From positions 20,285-84,284 of the forward strand of contig CADAOA010000006.1 in NCBI GenBank assembly GCA_902789435.1: 64,000 bases of DNA, written 5' to 3'. The stretch's first letter is position 1. Every line of letters starts with the position of its first letter. Shown here in pieces: positions 37,133 to 46,043 of the stretch. Source of the stretch: an uncultured Bacteroidia bacterium. Its GTDB lineage: Bacteria; Bacteroidota; Bacteroidia; Bacteroidales; UBA932. A model generated the notes under the pieces. That model made no database searches and was not told the DNA's origin. It was given only the letters and a program-made list of their open reading frames with translations. The translations under genes were made by a program, and so were the position numbers.

Positions 37133-37950
37133 TTTGCAGTTCTTTGGCGAAGTGCCTCGTAGCAGAGTATGGCGGCGGAAACGGAAACGTTGAGAGAATC
37201 CAGGCGGCCGAGCATCGGGATCATTATCTTGCGGTCGGAAGCCTTTCTCCAGATATCGGAGATGCCGTCAGCTTCGCTGCCCAGGGCTATGGCGCAAGCC
37301 TCGGCCATATTTGTGCCGTAATATGGCACGCTGTCCTGGAGCTGTGCGGTGTAGATCTTGATATCGTGGGCTTTAAGGAAAGCGATGGCATCCTCGCTCT
37401 TGCAGCAGACGATGGTCTGGGTGAAGACTCCGCCCAGGCTGGCGCGTATGAGGTTGGGATTGTAAAGGTCCGTTCTCGGGTTGGCGAAGATTACCGCCGT
37501 GGCGCTCACAGCATCCGCAGTTCTGAGGATGGCTCCAAGGTTGCCGGGTTTTTCCACGGCTTCGGCAATTAGTATCAGAGGGTTTTGCGGATTGTCTTTG
37601 AGCATTTTGCCCAAATCCTCAAGAGTTGTGTGCCTGGCTTTGGCCAGCGCCAGTATGCCTTCTGTGGAAGAGCGGTAGGCAATCTTTTCGTATACCTGTG
37701 GAGTCACGCTGAAGATTCTTTCAGGACTTACGCCTTCAAGGTCAGGATAGGTTTGAAGTATCTCGTCGCAGAGGAAAACGGAATCGATTCCGAAGCCGTT
37801 TGCGATGCAGGCGGAAACCTCCCTTGTCCCCTCCACAGGGAACAGGCCGGTCCTTTCCCTTTCACGGGCCTTCTCCTGTAAAAGGACAACCTCCTTGACC
37901 TTAGGGTTCTGCAAGGAGGTTATTCTATTCTGCGACAGATTGTTGCTCAT
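37129..37950 (-). CDS. TrmH/SpoU-family RNA 2'-O-methyltransferase
   Basis: A 273-residue SPOUT-class methyltransferase. The N-terminal substrate-binding part (about 10-100) begins ITSLQNPKVKEVVLLQEK. The knotted catalytic domain has motif 1 EKPGNLGAILRTADA, motif 2 ALGSEADGIS and motif 3 IPMLGRLDSLNVSVSAA. Relatives such as RlmB or TsnR methylate ribose in 23S rRNA or tRNA; the exact target cannot be read here. It lies between lysS (3-base gap) and aroE (4-base overlap). Confidence 0.9.
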   Translation of the reverse strand: MSNNLSQNRITSLQNPKVKEVVLLQEKARERERTGLFPVEGTREVSACIANGFGIDSVFLCDEILQTYPDLEGVSPERIFSVTPQVYEKIAYRSSTEGILALAKARHTTLEDLGKMLKDNPQNPLILIAEAVEKPGNLGAILRTADAVSATAVIFANPRTDLYNPNLIRASLGGVFTQTIVCCKSEDAIAFLKAHDIKIYTAQLQDSVPYYGTNMAEACAIALGSEADGISDIWRKASDRKIMIPMLGRLDSLNVSVSAAILCYEALRQRTAK

Positions 37951-37953
37951 ATT

Positions 37954-39483
37954 CTACTGCTCTCTTTTCATCTGCGGGAAGAAGAGCACGTCCTGGATTG
38001 AGATCTGGTTGGTCATGAACATTGCCAGACGGTCCATTCCGATGCCCATTCCGCTGGTAGGCGGCATTCCGTACTCAAGTGCGCGGACAAAGTCGTAGTC
38101 GATGTACATAGCCTCGTCGTCTCCGCCGTTCTTGAGCATCAGCTGGTCCTGGAACCTTCCGAGCTGGTCGATAGGGTCGTTGAGTTCGGAGTATGCGTTG
38201 GCAAGTTCCTTTCCGCAAACGAAAAGCTCGAATCTTTCCACCAGGTCAGGATTGTCTCTCTTGCGCTTGGTAAGAGGAGAGAGAGAAACCGGATAATCTA
38301 TGATGAAAGTAGGCTGGATGAGGTTGCCCTCCACATACTCTCCGAAGATGGCGTCTATAAGCTTGCCTTCTCCAAAGCTCGGCTGGATTGGAACGTTGAG
38401 CTTCTTGCAGGTTTCCCTGAGCTGTTCAACGTTCATTCCGGTAACGTCCACTCCTGCATACTGCTTGATGGCTTCCAGCATAGGGAGTCTCTTGTAAGGG
38501 CCTGCAAAGTCAACTTCCTTGTCGCCGATGGTGGCCTTGGTGGTTCCGTTCACGGCTACGGCTATCTTTTCCAGCATCTTCTCCGTGAAGTTCATCATCC
38601 AGTAGTAGTCTTTGTAGGCCACGTAGATTTCCATGCAGGTGAACTCAGGGTTGTGTGTGCGGTCCATACCCTCGTTGCGGAAGTTCTTCGAGAACTCGTA
38701 AACGCCAGGGAAACCGCCCACGATGAGCCTCTTCAGGTAAAGCTCGTCTGCAATCCTCAGATACAGGTCCATATCCAGCACATTGTGGTGTGTGACAAAC
38801 GGACGTGCGTTTGCTCCTCCCGGAATAGGCTGGAGGATAGGGGTTTCAACTTCCAGATAACCGTGAGAGTTGAAGAACTCCCTCATAGTGTTGTATATCT
38901 TGGTCCTCTTCTCGAACACCTTTCTCACTTCCGGATTCACGATTAGGTCCACATACCTCTGGCGGTAGCGCATCTCAGGATCTGCAAAGGCGTCGAACAC
39001 CTCTCCGTCCTTTTCCTTGACGATAGGAAGCACCCTGAGTGACTTGCTCAGTACAACCAGTTCCTTCACGTGAATACTCTTCTGGCCGGTCTGTGTCACG
39101 AATGCAAAACCCTTGATTCCGATGATGTCTCCGATATCGAGGAGTTTCTTGAACACGGTGTTGTACAGGGTCTTGTCCTCACCCGGGCAGATCTCGTCTC
39201 TTTTTACGTATGCCTGGATCCTGCCTTCGCTGTCCTGCAGTTCTATGAATGAAGCTGCACCCATAATCCTTCGGCTCATAAGCCTGCCGGCCATGGAAAC
39301 GGTCTTGAAGACTTGCTGGGACGGGTCATCTTCTGCGGCATCGGGATTGAAACCCTCAAGAATCTGCCTGGAAGTAGCGGTTATGATATACTCCGGAGCA
39401 GGGTAAGGATTGATGCCCAGATCGCGTATTTGTTGAAGGCTGTTCCTTCTATTCTGTTCTTGTTCGTTAAGATTGAGTTCCAT
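37954..39483 (-). CDS. lysS: lysyl-tRNA synthetase, class II
   Basis: A 509-residue enzyme that charges tRNA-Lys. An N-terminal OB-fold anticodon-binding domain (about 60-170, MAGRLMSRRIMGAASFIELQ) precedes the class II catalytic core. Motif 1 is FFNSHGYLEVETPIL, motif 2 is FRNEGMDRTHNPEFT, and motif 3 is GMPPTSGMGIGMDRLAMF. Length and motifs are normal. First gene of the lysS-methyltransferase-aroE operon and divergent from recJ. Confidence 0.97.
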   Translation of the reverse strand: MELNLNEQEQNRRNSLQQIRDLGINPYPAPEYIITATSRQILEGFNPDAAEDDPSQQVFKTVSMAGRLMSRRIMGAASFIELQDSEGRIQAYVKRDEICPGEDKTLYNTVFKKLLDIGDIIGIKGFAFVTQTGQKSIHVKELVVLSKSLRVLPIVKEKDGEVFDAFADPEMRYRQRYVDLIVNPEVRKVFEKRTKIYNTMREFFNSHGYLEVETPILQPIPGGANARPFVTHHNVLDMDLYLRIADELYLKRLIVGGFPGVYEFSKNFRNEGMDRTHNPEFTCMEIYVAYKDYYWMMNFTEKMLEKIAVAVNGTTKATIGDKEVDFAGPYKRLPMLEAIKQYAGVDVTGMNVEQLRETCKKLNVPIQPSFGEGKLIDAIFGEYVEGNLIQPTFIIDYPVSLSPLTKRKRDNPDLVERFELFVCGKELANAYSELNDPIDQLGRFQDQLMLKNGGDDEAMYIDYDFVRALEYGMPPTSGMGIGMDRLAMFMTNQISIQDVLFFPQMKREQ

Positions 39484-39502
39484 AGGTTTTTCTATTTCCA
39501 GG

Positions 39503-39510
39503 CAAAGGTA
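39503..39510 (-). promoter_or_regulatory. putative -7 element of the lysS operon
   Basis: TACCTTTG on the minus strand, 19 bases before the lysS start, matches TAnnTTTG and equals the -7 box of the tRNA-tuf operon. No exact TTTG lies at the -33 distance. Confidence 0.45.
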
Positions 39511-39535
39511 ACATTTTTTTATGAGATAAATTTAT

Positions 39536-39543
39536 TAAATTTG
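39536..39543 (+). promoter_or_regulatory. putative -7 element of recJ
   Basis: TAAATTTG on the plus strand, 28 bases before the recJ start, matches TAnnTTTG; no clear -33 element. It is back to back with the lysS element in an 88-base divergent gap. Confidence 0.4.
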
Positions 39544-39571
39544 CAATCCGCCCGAGCAGCGGTAATCCGTT

Positions 39572-41335
39572 ATGGTAGTAAAGAGCAGGGAAAAACAATG
39601 GATCGTAAGGGAACCTGGCAATCCGATTTACACTCGGCAGCTGGTTCAGGATCTCGGTATAGACGAGGTCCTGGCTAATCTTTTGGTCCAAAGGGGCATC
39701 AAGAACTCTGACGAGGTGCGCCAGTTCTTCCATCCGTCTCTCGCCTCGCTTCACGACCCTTTCCTGATGAAAGATATGGACGTGGCGGTTGACAGGGTCC
39801 ACAAAGCTGTTCTTAGCAAGGAGAAGATTCTGGTATATGGAGACTATGATGTGGACGGCACATCTGCAGTATCCCTGGTTTTCTCTTTCCTGAGAAGGCT
39901 TACAGGCAACATAGATTATTACATTCCAGACAGATACGACGAGGGATACGGCATATCCTTCTATGGCGTGGACTGGGCTGCGGAGAGAAAGTGCTCTCTG
40001 GTTATAGCGCTGGATTGTGGAATCAAGGAAGCCGAAGCCGTAAGATATGCCAAGAGCAAGGGCATTGATTTCATCATCTGCGACCACCATCTTCCGGGCG
40101 AAGAACTCCCTCCTGCCGTAGCCACGCTGGACCCGAAGAGAGAAGACTGCCACTATCCTTACGACGACCTTTCCGGTTGCGGGGTTGGCTTCAAACTGGT
40201 ACAGGCATATGCCCAGAAATACGGCATTCCGTTTGAGGCAATCGAACCTTTGCTGGATCTTGTAGCCGTGAGTATAGCTGCTGACCTTGTGAGCGTTACA
40301 GGAGAGAACCGCGTACTTGCCTACTATGGTTTGAAGCGGCTGAACGAATCGCCGAGGAAAGGCCTTCTTTCCATGATAAAGCTTTCCGGTCTGGAGAAGC
40401 ACAAGATCACGATAGACGATGTCGTTTTCAAGATCGGTCCTAGAATCAATGCTGCCGGAAGAATGGAGAGCGGACGTATGGCGGTTGACCTTCTGACCTC
40501 CGAAGATATCAATGAAGCCAACCACATTGCCAAACAGATCAACGACCACAATAACGAGAGAAAGAGCATAGACCGCACCATCACCCAGCAAGCCATCGAG
40601 ATTGTGAGAAACCATCCGCAGTTCAGTACATTGAACTCCACGGTGGTCTACAATCCGGAGTGGCATAAGGGAGTTGTGGGAATCGTTGCCAGCCGTCTGG
40701 TGGAGGCATTCTACAGGCCTACGATTGTTTTGACCAAATCTTCCAACGGATTCATTTCCGGTTCCGCCAGAAGCATTGCGGGCTTCGATCTCTACGATGC
40801 CATCGAGAGCTGCGCAGACCTTCTCGAGAACTTCGGCGGACATACCTACGCCGCCGGCCTTACACTCAAGGAAGAGAACCTCGAGACTTTCCGCCAGAGG
40901 TTTGAAGAGATTGTAACAAAGAACATTACAAAGGAGATACTGACTCCTATCATCAACATAGACGCTTTCCTGGAATTCAGACAGATAACTCCAAGATTCT
41001 TCCGCCTTCTGAATATGTTCCAGCCTTTCGGACCGGGCAACCAGTCCCCGGTATTCATGACCACAAGCGTCTATGACAACGGAAATGGCAGGATCGTTGG
41101 AAATCCGGTAGACGGCAGAGGCGGACACCTCAAACTGGAGCTTATCCAGGAAGCTGATTCCTTCCGCCCTCTTAGCGCCATTGCCTTCAACATGAGCGAA
41201 TACTTCGACCACCTTGCTGCTGGCGAGCCTGTGGATATATGCTACTCAATCGCCGAGAACTTCTACCGCAGCAGCATTGCCAATATCCAGCTCAGAATCA
41301 AGGATATCCGCGAGGGCAAAGACACTACCATATAA
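39572..41335 (+). CDS. recJ: single-stranded-DNA-specific exonuclease RecJ
   Basis: A 587-residue cytoplasmic 5'-3' exonuclease for recombinational repair and mismatch repair. The DHH phosphoesterase motifs are clear: VYGDYDVDGTSAVSL (motif I), DCGI, and ICDHHLPGEELP (motif III). The DHHA1 part has SGSARSIAGFDLYDAI and FGGHTYAAGLTL, and a C-terminal OB-fold follows with FQPFGPGNQSPVF. Normal length. It is convergent with the leucine-rich-repeat gene, with only 4 bases between the stops. Confidence 0.97.
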   Translation: MVVKSREKQWIVREPGNPIYTRQLVQDLGIDEVLANLLVQRGIKNSDEVRQFFHPSLASLHDPFLMKDMDVAVDRVHKAVLSKEKILVYGDYDVDGTSAVSLVFSFLRRLTGNIDYYIPDRYDEGYGISFYGVDWAAERKCSLVIALDCGIKEAEAVRYAKSKGIDFIICDHHLPGEELPPAVATLDPKREDCHYPYDDLSGCGVGFKLVQAYAQKYGIPFEAIEPLLDLVAVSIAADLVSVTGENRVLAYYGLKRLNESPRKGLLSMIKLSGLEKHKITIDDVVFKIGPRINAAGRMESGRMAVDLLTSEDINEANHIAKQINDHNNERKSIDRTITQQAIEIVRNHPQFSTLNSTVVYNPEWHKGVVGIVASRLVEAFYRPTIVLTKSSNGFISGSARSIAGFDLYDAIESCADLLENFGGHTYAAGLTLKEENLETFRQRFEEIVTKNITKEILTPIINIDAFLEFRQITPRFFRLLNMFQPFGPGNQSPVFMTTSVYDNGNGRIVGNPVDGRGGHLKLELIQEADSFRPLSAIAFNMSEYFDHLAAGEPVDICYSIAENFYRSSIANIQLRIKDIREGKDTTI

Positions 41336-41339
41336 ATAG

Positions 41340-42710
41340 TTACTCAACCTCTTCTATTACTGTTCCCAAGCCATCCAGATTATAAATCTCATTAAAAGTG
41401 CCGTTGTTAGACACCCATAATGAAAGTATGGTTCCTTTGATTATCCTGATGGTTTTCAGCGATGGCATAGGCCAAGCTACAATGGTTCCTGATTTTGCGT
41501 TTGTCTTTGTGAGATCAAGCTCTTCTATATTTCCTCCGTAACATGCAAACCATCCAATAGAGGAATTCTCTAACTGAATCGTAGTTAGATTAGGGTTGTT
41601 ATAAATGTAATTGGTTGAAATATAAGGGCTGTTGATTATTTTGAGATTCTTCAGCTGGTTGTTTTCAGCACGTAATCTGTCGAAATAAAAGTTGTCTTTG
41701 ATTTCTAAAGACTCTATTGCATTGTTATAACAGTGAACAATTTGAAGTGTAGTAAAATGAGAGAGGTCTAGTTTTGTCAGATTATTATCGTTGCAGTATA
41801 ATTCCATTAGATTGTTGCATCCTTGGAGATTGATTTCTGTCAAGGAATTATATTCACAATCTATCAATGCAATGCTAATGCACTTAGAGAAATCAAGTTT
41901 CTTTATTTTATTCTCTTCGCAGTTAAGCCTTCTGAGTTCTTTGCAGTCGGTTAGGTCTAATACTTCAAGCTGATTGTTGAGGCAATGAATTTCCGTAACT
42001 TTTGTACAGCCTTTAAGGGATAATTTCTTTATTTGATTACCGTTGCAATGGAGAGTCTGAAGATTAGGGCATGGACTGAGGTCCAGCTCTTCAATACTGT
42101 CCATACTGCAATAAAGACTTTGAAGGGATTTGCATCCAGTCAGATCTAATTTGTGAAGTGAAGGACAATATTGGACTTCCAATAATCTCAGGTTAGAAAA
42201 GCGCTCTATTCCCTTGAGAGATTTTATATTTTTTTCCAGAATCGAGATGGATCTTATATCATTAGCCTCTTCTTGGCTGATAAACCCATCTTTGTTCTTG
42301 TCGAAGTTATCGAGACAATATGATTTGAAGACTACATCGTCAAATTCTACATAATCTGTGACTGTAATTGTACAGGCATCTGATTTGCCGTCACAAGAGG
42401 CGGTAATGTTGACTTTGCCAGAGGCAATTGCTTTTACCAGACCGCTGGAACTGACTTGTGCAACACTTGGGTTTGAAGAAGTCCAGCTAACGGTCTTTAT
42501 AGTAGCATTGTCAGGTAATATAGTTACCAGAAGCTGATGTGAACTGCCAACATTTATGCTGGACTTTATATTTGAAATCGTTAGAGAATTAACAGGAATT
42601 TTCTCAGCAGGAACAAATGGTCCTGAAGTTTGTTTGTCTCCGTCTCCTCCACAAGCACAAACAATGAACGAAGCAATGGACAATATAATAGAACCAAGCA
42701 CCTTTTTCAT
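41340..42710 (-). CDS. leucine-rich-repeat lipoprotein with Big2 and EF-hand-like segments
   Basis: A 456-residue predicted surface lipoprotein (lipobox around IVCAC, then GGDGDK). A Big2-type Ig-like domain (about 42-117) includes SWTSSNPSVAQVSSSGLVKA. An EF-hand/dockerin-like calcium loop DKNKDGFISQEEA lies near 135-147. About ten irregular leucine-rich repeats of 20-22 residues follow, of the pattern L..L.C..N.+..LDL..C. Such repeats bind proteins; a role in adhesion is possible but unproven. The gene is visibly richer in A/T than its housekeeping neighbours recJ and aroK, which suggests later acquisition. It has its own TATCTTTG element upstream. Confidence 0.85.
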   Translation of the reverse strand: MKKVLGSIILSIASFIVCACGGDGDKQTSGPFVPAEKIPVNSLTISNIKSSINVGSSHQLLVTILPDNATIKTVSWTSSNPSVAQVSSSGLVKAIASGKVNITASCDGKSDACTITVTDYVEFDDVVFKSYCLDNFDKNKDGFISQEEANDIRSISILEKNIKSLKGIERFSNLRLLEVQYCPSLHKLDLTGCKSLQSLYCSMDSIEELDLSPCPNLQTLHCNGNQIKKLSLKGCTKVTEIHCLNNQLEVLDLTDCKELRRLNCEENKIKKLDFSKCISIALIDCEYNSLTEINLQGCNNLMELYCNDNNLTKLDLSHFTTLQIVHCYNNAIESLEIKDNFYFDRLRAENNQLKNLKIINSPYISTNYIYNNPNLTTIQLENSSIGWFACYGGNIEELDLTKTNAKSGTIVAWPMPSLKTIRIIKGTILSLWVSNNGTFNEIYNLDGLGTVIEEVE

Positions 42711-42733
42711 GGCAAATAATGATTTATTTACTT

Positions 42734-42741
42734 CAAAGATA
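42734..42741 (-). promoter_or_regulatory. putative -7 element of the leucine-rich-repeat lipoprotein gene
   Basis: TATCTTTG on the minus strand matches TAnnTTTG exactly, 23 bases before the start codon, in the short gap after aroK. No exact -33 TTTG at the expected distance. Confidence 0.42.
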
Positions 42742-42746
42742 AGAAA

Positions 42747-43283
42747 TTATGTGAAATGACTCAAGATATAATCTAAGTTCCAGACGGAGGTGTCTATTGT
42801 CTTTATTGAGCAGGCTTTGTAGATTGGCTCCCGTTCATGGAGCTTTTCTTTTGCCCACTGCTCGAGGATCTGGAGTTTTTCTTCAGGGGTGGAAGATTTG
42901 TGGTTTGCCAGCAGGTTTTTGACAAGAGGCCTGCCGTCCTGGAGGAGGAGCATCCTTTCTGCGAGGACCTTTGGGTTGCAGGTCAGGAAGAAGCATCTTG
43001 TTCTTTCTTTCAAAATGGCTGCGCATCTAGGATTCATTGGAGTTCCCCCGCCCAGGGAGAGGATGATATCATCTTCTGTTTCAACGATTTGCTTAAGGCA
43101 TTCTTCCTCTCTTTTTCTGAAGTATGGCTCGCCTTTTTCCCTGAAGATGGATTCCATATCCATACCTTCCTGCTGCTCTATGTAACGGTCCAGGTCTATG
43201 AGTTTTCTGCCCGTCTTTTCAGACAGGGCTTCTCCGGCCAGAGTCTTGCCGGAAGTCATAAAACCACAGAGTGCAATGATCAT
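42747..43283 (-). CDS. aroK: shikimate kinase
   Basis: A 178-residue cytoplasmic P-loop kinase that phosphorylates shikimate at the 3-hydroxyl. The Walker A motif GFMTSGKT is at 7-14 (MT where many have MG/GA). LIDLDRYIEQQEG carries the Asp that binds shikimate, LSLGGGTP is the glycine loop, and DGRPLVKNL the lid. The frame is open upstream to 43436 within parC; I chose ATG 43283 because it places the P-loop at the N-terminus as in the family and leaves a 1-base gap after parC. Likely co-transcribed with parC. Confidence 0.93.
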   Translation of the reverse strand: MIIALCGFMTSGKTLAGEALSEKTGRKLIDLDRYIEQQEGMDMESIFREKGEPYFRKREEECLKQIVETEDDIILSLGGGTPMNPRCAAILKERTRCFFLTCNPKVLAERMLLLQDGRPLVKNLLANHKSSTPEEKLQILEQWAKEKLHEREPIYKACSIKTIDTSVWNLDYILSHFT

Positions 43284-43284
43284 A

Positions 43285-45987
43285 TCAGAAGAGGGTTGGT
43301 TCGTCTTCTCCTTCCCAAGAATCCTCTTGGCTGTCTTCTTCAGGGAAATCAGTGTCTTCCGGAATATCTGAAGGAGTATCTTCTTGAGGTTCCGAAGTTG
43401 TTTCTTCAAAATCAAAGTCCTCGTCTTCGTCCTCAAGGACAGGAGGTTCTATAAGCACAACCTTTTCTGTTTCATATTGGGTGAGGCGTTTGCCCTTAGC
43501 CTTCCAGCCTTTCTCGGCGATGAAGCTGTCCACAGCCACGGCCTCGTTCTGACGGCCTTCATGCTTACCGCCGAACTGTATGACAACCTGGCTTCCGGCA
43601 GCTGAGGTGATGGCCACCAGATATGAACCCTCCTCTTCGCTGATGAAGAGGTTGGATGGGTTGTTGTTGAGTTCGAACTTGAATCTCTTGAGGTAGAACT
43701 TCTGAGATTCCGCATCGTAATAAACGGCGGCATAGACCTTTGCCGGATCGAATTTCTCCACCCGGATCAGTTCTCCCTCGTAGTGGTTGTTCAAATCCTG
43801 GCTCGTGGTGGCGTATGTTCCGTTCTTGTAAACGGCCAGTATACGGTCTTCGTCCTTGAACTTGCCGAGATATGTTCCTCTCTTGTCCTCGTTGAGACGG
43901 TTGACATCGGTGTCGAACCACAAAGGCTTGTCGCCGATGGTGGAACCACCCTTGGCCTTCAGTGTTATCTTGCTTATAGGATTCTTACTCAGGAGGTTGC
44001 CCCTGGAGGTCTTTCCCTTGATGGCCAGGGTTGCAAAGTCATAGTCGAAGTTCAGCTTCTTGAGCTTGAGCCGTGGACGGAGGTTGACCCTAACCGTCTC
44101 TGCTTCTCCGTTATGGTTGGCGGTAAACCAGAGGATCTTTGAATCAGGAGTACCCATTGTAACGTCATACTCCTTGTCCCTGGTTACGGAGGTTACGGCA
44201 AATCTCTTGACAAAGTTGTTGCCAGATTTTCCGTCGCGGTAAATTACATTATATATCGTCCTGAGGTCATTCTTCTGGAAGACTGCCGCATGGATGATGC
44301 CCTTGCCTACGAATGCCTTGTCTGATATCTTGGTAACCAAATATTTGCCGTTGGACAGGAAGACGATGATGTCATCTATGTCCGAGCAGTTGCAGATCAT
44401 CTGGGCGTTGTCGTCCTTCTTGAGGTCCATTCCGATGAAGCCCTCCTCGAAGTTGGCGTAGAGTTTGGCGTTGGCCACTGCCACCCTGGAAACCTGTATG
44501 GTCTCGAGGTTGGAAATCTCAGTGCAGCGCGGATAGGCCTCGCCGTATTTGTCCTTCAGGCTCTGGAAATAATCTATCGTAACCTCGGTAAGGTTTTCAA
44601 GGTCGCGATGGACTTTGGCGATTTCCTTCTCCACGTTGTCTATCTTGGCGTTGCACTCTTTGATATCGAAGCGGGAAATCTTCCTTACAGGCTTTTCAAC
44701 CAGCTTGAGAACGTCATCGCGTGTGACTTTCTGGTGAAGGAGAGGTTCATAGACCTTCAATGCCTTGTGTATTTCGTTGACCTGGCTGTCCCAACTTCTG
44801 GTCTTCTTGTCTTCCAAGAGCTTATACTTGCCTTCTTCGAAGAAGATTTTCTCAAGAGAAAGGGAGTGCCAGTTTTCTTCCAGTTCTCCGAGCCTTATCT
44901 CCAACTCCTTCTTAAGGAGGTCTTTTGTGCGGAGCGTGCTGAATTCCAGCACTTCACTTACGGTGAGGAAATGAGGCTTGTTATCCTTTATGACGCAGGT
45001 GTTAGGGTTGATTGAAACCTGGCAGTCCGTAAAGGCGTATAGAGCGTCTATGGTTTTGTCAGGGGATTCTCCTGCAGCCAGGGTAACCACGATTTCGGCC
45101 TTCTTGCCGCTGAGGTCTTCTACCTTGCGCACCTTGATCTTGCCCTTGTCATTTGCTGCTATGATGCTCTGGAGAATGTTCCCGGAATTTTTGCCGAAAG
45201 GCAGCTCAGTGATTTTCAGGGTCTTCTTGTCAACCTTGACTATCCTGGCCCTGACGGTTATCTTGCCTCCGCGCTTTCCGTCTGCATAGCGGCTGACATC
45301 CATGATACCCCCGGAAGGGAAATCCGGATAGAGATGGTATTCCTCACCCCTTAGGAAAGCTATGGAAGCATCTATGATTTCGTTGAAATTATGCGGAAGG
45401 ATCTTGCAGTTGAGTCCAACGGCGATACCGTCCGCTCCTTGATAAAGAACCAGAGGAAACTTGACCGGCAGGGTGACAGGCTCCTTGTTCCTTCCATCGT
45501 AGGAGTTCATCCACTCGGTGGTCTTCGGGTTGAAAACCACTTCCAGGGCGAAGTTGGAAAGCCTTCCCTCTATGTATCTTCCCGCTGCGGCCTCATCTCC
45601 GGTAATGGTGTTTCCCCAGTTTCCCTGGCAGTCTATAAGGAGGTTTTTCTGTCCGATCTGCACCAGAGCGTCCTTGATGGAGGCATCACTGTGGGGATGG
45701 TATTTCATTGTTTCTCCCACGATGGTGGCCACCTTTATCAGTGAACCGTCGTGGATCTTGCGCATAGCGTGAAGAATCCTTCTCTGAACCGGCTTGAGTC
45801 CGTCTTCTATGTGCGGAACGGCACGGTCCAGAATAACATATGATGCATAGTCCAGGAACCAGTTCTTGAACATTCCCGGAAGCCTGTATTTGTTTTCTCC
45901 CTCTTTAAGAAGCTTTGAGAACTTGCCTTTCGGCTCTTCTGACTGTAATTCTTCCTGATTTATATCTTCCCTGTCTATCTCTGACAT
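43285..45987 (-). CDS. parC: DNA topoisomerase IV/gyrase subunit A
   Basis: A 900-residue type IIA topoisomerase subunit. MFKNWFLDYASYVILDRAVP and DGLKPVQRRILHAM mark the N-terminal winged-helix domain. The catalytic tyrosine is Tyr138 in AAAGRYIEGRLS, and the quinolone-region equivalent lies around HPHSDASIKDALV. The C-terminal beta-pinwheel is degenerate and ends in a very acidic tail (about 840-900). This architecture matches the Bacteroidetes protein usually named topoisomerase IV subunit A. The start at 45987 (MSEIDRED) is preferred to 46014. No parE or gyrB adjoins. Confidence 0.93.
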   Translation of the reverse strand: MSEIDREDINQEELQSEEPKGKFSKLLKEGENKYRLPGMFKNWFLDYASYVILDRAVPHIEDGLKPVQRRILHAMRKIHDGSLIKVATIVGETMKYHPHSDASIKDALVQIGQKNLLIDCQGNWGNTITGDEAAAGRYIEGRLSNFALEVVFNPKTTEWMNSYDGRNKEPVTLPVKFPLVLYQGADGIAVGLNCKILPHNFNEIIDASIAFLRGEEYHLYPDFPSGGIMDVSRYADGKRGGKITVRARIVKVDKKTLKITELPFGKNSGNILQSIIAANDKGKIKVRKVEDLSGKKAEIVVTLAAGESPDKTIDALYAFTDCQVSINPNTCVIKDNKPHFLTVSEVLEFSTLRTKDLLKKELEIRLGELEENWHSLSLEKIFFEEGKYKLLEDKKTRSWDSQVNEIHKALKVYEPLLHQKVTRDDVLKLVEKPVRKISRFDIKECNAKIDNVEKEIAKVHRDLENLTEVTIDYFQSLKDKYGEAYPRCTEISNLETIQVSRVAVANAKLYANFEEGFIGMDLKKDDNAQMICNCSDIDDIIVFLSNGKYLVTKISDKAFVGKGIIHAAVFQKNDLRTIYNVIYRDGKSGNNFVKRFAVTSVTRDKEYDVTMGTPDSKILWFTANHNGEAETVRVNLRPRLKLKKLNFDYDFATLAIKGKTSRGNLLSKNPISKITLKAKGGSTIGDKPLWFDTDVNRLNEDKRGTYLGKFKDEDRILAVYKNGTYATTSQDLNNHYEGELIRVEKFDPAKVYAAVYYDAESQKFYLKRFKFELNNNPSNLFISEEEGSYLVAITSAAGSQVVIQFGGKHEGRQNEAVAVDSFIAEKGWKAKGKRLTQYETEKVVLIEPPVLEDEDEDFDFEETTSEPQEDTPSDIPEDTDFPEEDSQEDSWEGEDEPTLF

Positions 45988-46011
45988 TTCTGTATCTTTT
46001 GTAATCCCGCG

Positions 46012-46040
46012 CAAATTTAAGAAAAAATCGCGCCTTCAAA
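46012..46040 (-). promoter_or_regulatory. putative parC-aroK promoter
   Basis: On the minus strand TTTG (46040-46037), a 17-base spacer and TAAATTTG (46019-46012), 24 bases before the preferred parC start. It lies in the 56-base gap after the permease gene. Confidence 0.5.
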
Positions 46041-46043
46041 ATT

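Noticed and set aside
39467-41212. 581-codon open frame antisense to recJ
   Set aside because: It mirrors a perfect RecJ coding frame and has no domain of its own; it is a by-product of codon usage.
43284-43436. N-terminally extended shikimate kinase
   Set aside because: The extra 51 residues lie inside parC and would move the P-loop far from the N-terminus.
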